This document shows, piece by piece, positions 6,803 through 7,811 of a stretch of DNA of 7,811 nt (position 1 is the first letter of the stretch; every line of letters begins with the position of its first letter). Source of the DNA: Actinomycetes bacterium (GTDB taxonomy: Bacteria; Actinomycetota; Acidimicrobiia; Acidimicrobiales; Acidimicrobiaceae); assembly GCA_021819025.1 (NCBI GenBank), contig JAKASN010000071.1, positions 1 to 7,811 on the forward strand, read 5' to 3'. The translations under genes were made by a program, and so were the position numbers. The notes under the pieces were generated by a model. The model saw only the letters and a list, made by a program, of their open reading frames with translations. It had not been told where the DNA came from and did not search any database.

Positions 6803-7440
6803 ATGGCGGATGCGATAGCCCTTGTCCTAGAAGGCGCTGCCCCAATCACGAGCCAGAATCGGCCCGAGCCCAAGAATGGCCACGCTGCCGCGATGGGAGC
6901 CGAGATATGTGCGGTGTTTGACGAGACCGGCCCCATATCCGGGCGGTGAATTGTTATCGGTGCGCGCTGAGTGTGGCGTGCTGGTGCCGATCTTTCTGGA
7001 GGAGGAGGAACCTTAGGCGTTTAACCGGCGAGAACGAGAGGCTTCGCGTGAGGGCATAGGCATGCTCATCTTCGGGCTCGTCGCATCAAAGAAGCCCACC
7101 GTCGCCGCGATTTCTGGCGCCGCATGGGATGTTGGCGCTGGACTTTCGCATCGCCTCGACGAGCTCTCACGCTGGCTTTTCGCTTCGCGCGCCGCGACGC
7201 CTGGCAGAGGCTGCCTCAAGCTCGTTCTTGCCCCCATTATTTAGCTGCCAAATGGGTTGGATAGGCTCTGGGTGGCGTGCCTTTTCCTCCGCCGAAGCGC
7301 TGAGTGGCTGGACTGTCTCTGGGGTACGACAAGGCGCTGCCTTGATTGAGGCATGTGCTCTCGACGGTGGCCAAGGTTACCGGCGGCCGCACCGCTCTCG
7401 GTCGCCATGGTAGGCACCATATGGCGGAAATGGCTCTCCC
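6803..7440 (+). pseudogene. Decayed enoyl-CoA hydratase/isomerase (crotonase) gene
   Basis: Read in order but across all three frames, this stretch spells a crotonase protein. From the ATG at 6803: MADAIALV, then NRPEPKN at 6857-6877 and MGAEICAVFDE. A short frame-shifted IRAV at 6937-6948 is followed by IVIGAR, a TGA at 6968, and AGADLSGG at 6980-7003, matching the oxyanion-hole AGADL motif. Next comes REREASREGIGMLIFGL with KKPTVAAISGAAW at 7089-7127 (family KPTIAAVNG). After another shift: LALDFRIAS at 7132-7158, HAGFS at 7168-7182, SSSFLPPLF and FSSAEAL. A final shift gives VAKVTGGRTALGRH at 7367-7408. The second glycine-rich loop (GVGAG) looks truncated at a shift near 7128. With about four frameshifts and several stops it cannot encode a functional enzyme. 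The 3' limit is approximate. Crotonases act on acyl-CoA thioesters. Confidence 0.85.
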
Positions 7441-7640
7441 TACGATATCCAAGGATGCTCACCTATGCGATTCCCCAGATATGTTCATGCATTTGCAGCC
7501 CCGAGGCGGATTCCGAGCGATCTCGGTGATTGTCCACCAGCGATCGGGGGTGTTTAAAGATACCGTTTGTGAAAACTGTCCCGACCTCGTCGAGGTGTGA
7601 CAGGTGAAGGGTGATCTTTTGTCTCACAGAATGGAATAGT
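7441..7640. other. Non-coding spacer between the pseudogene and the HD-GYP gene end
   Basis: No gene is visible. It contains two small hairpins: CCGAG/CTCGG around CGAT at 7513-7526, and ACCTC/GAGGT around GTC at 7584-7596. On the - strand the second lies about 45 bases past the HD-GYP stop codon and is followed about ten bases later by TTTT, so it could be a weak terminator for that gene. Confidence 0.35.
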
Positions 7641-7811
7641 TCAGCCAGCCTCTGAGGCTTCCATCGCGAGAAATACCTCGACGAGATCTCCGTCAAATTG
7701 CCGTCCTCGGTTGTCGAGAAGGTAGTTCCTAGCGTCTTCATTGGTGATGGGGACAGGTCGATAAGTACGTGGATTCGTGGCCGCATCGTAGACGTCGGCG
7801 ATAGCGATGAT
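7641..7811 (-). CDS. HD-GYP domain protein, C-terminal fragment (cut by window edge)
   Basis: Only the last 56 codons are in the window; the gene runs on past position 7811. The visible part reads IIAIADVYDAATNPRTYRPV, then NEDARNYL, GRQFDGDLVEVFL and a short tail ending at the TGA at 7641-7643. These match the end of the HD-GYP domain (family pattern IADVYDALTSDRPYR... GxxFDPxLVxxF), a subtype of HD phosphohydrolase that degrades cyclic di-GMP or related dinucleotides. The metal-binding HD and GYP residues lie outside the window, so activity cannot be judged, nor which sensor domains it carries. It converges on the crotonase pseudogene. Confidence 0.88.
   Translation of the reverse strand: MIAIADVYDAATNPRTYRPVPITNEDARNYLLDNRGRQFDGDLVEVFLAMEASEAG

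Noticed and set aside
6646..6936. A 96-codon - strand open frame after holA, considered as rpsT or a new small gene.
   Set aside because: It does not resemble ribosomal protein S20, is low-complexity and Arg/Ser/Ala-rich, and is antisense to the crotonase remnant.
7062..7413. Two separate small + strand proteins starting at 7062 and 7129.
   Set aside because: They carry adjacent pieces of one crotonase protein in different frames, so they are fragments of the pseudogene and not independent genes.
7463..7786. A 107-codon open frame on the - strand near the right edge.
   Set aside because: It overlaps the HD-GYP end in another frame; the HD-GYP reading has clear family motifs and this one has none.
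1..7811. CRISPR arrays, tRNA genes, insertion sequences or long direct repeats.
   Set aside because: No regularly spaced repeats, cloverleaf-like sequences, transposase motifs or terminal inverted repeats were seen on reading.

Overview
The window is an ordinary bacterial chromosomal segment whose genes all look actinobacterial. The reasons are the close resemblance of the thioredoxin-like protein and the FolP2-type dihydropteroate-synthase homologue to actinobacterial forms, the GTG starts, and a moderately high GC content judged by eye. A moderate-GC lineage such as Acidimicrobiia is a plausible home, but that is inference. No mobile element, CRISPR array, tRNA or rRNA was found.

Layout. 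Positions 1-245 are a hairpin-rich non-coding leader, followed by leuS (+, 246-2699, leucyl-tRNA synthetase). A strong hairpin at 2716-2749 sits in the 56-bp gap between leuS and a convergent APH-fold phosphotransferase gene (-, 2756-3775). A divergent intergenic region carrying an 18-bp palindrome at 3838-3855 then leads into three + strand genes: a CnoX/YbbN-type thioredoxin-TPR protein (about 3892-4602), a FolP2-like protein (4738-5574) and the DNA polymerase III delta subunit holA (stop at 6649, start uncertain). The gap 4603-4737 contains a hairpin and a perfect 12-bp palindrome, so folP2-like/holA may form a transcription unit separate from the thioredoxin gene.

After holA the next roughly 790 bases contain no intact gene, but most of them are not random. 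From about 6803 to 7440 the + strand can be read, by changing frame several times, as a crotonase (enoyl-CoA hydratase/isomerase) protein, so this is a badly decayed pseudogene. The last 171 bases, on the - strand, are the C-terminal end of an HD-GYP domain (cyclic-di-GMP phosphodiesterase family) whose gene continues beyond the right edge.

The genes do not form one obvious pathway: they are translation (leuS), replication (holA), protein quality control or redox (thioredoxin-TPR), a pterin-binding-fold protein of unknown substrate, and a kinase-fold protein often linked to acyl-CoA metabolism. The most notable points are the unannotated crotonase pseudogene, the altered active site of the dihydropteroate-synthase homologue, and the palindromes upstream of the thioredoxin and folP2-like genes. 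I found no convincing evidence for a new multi-gene system.
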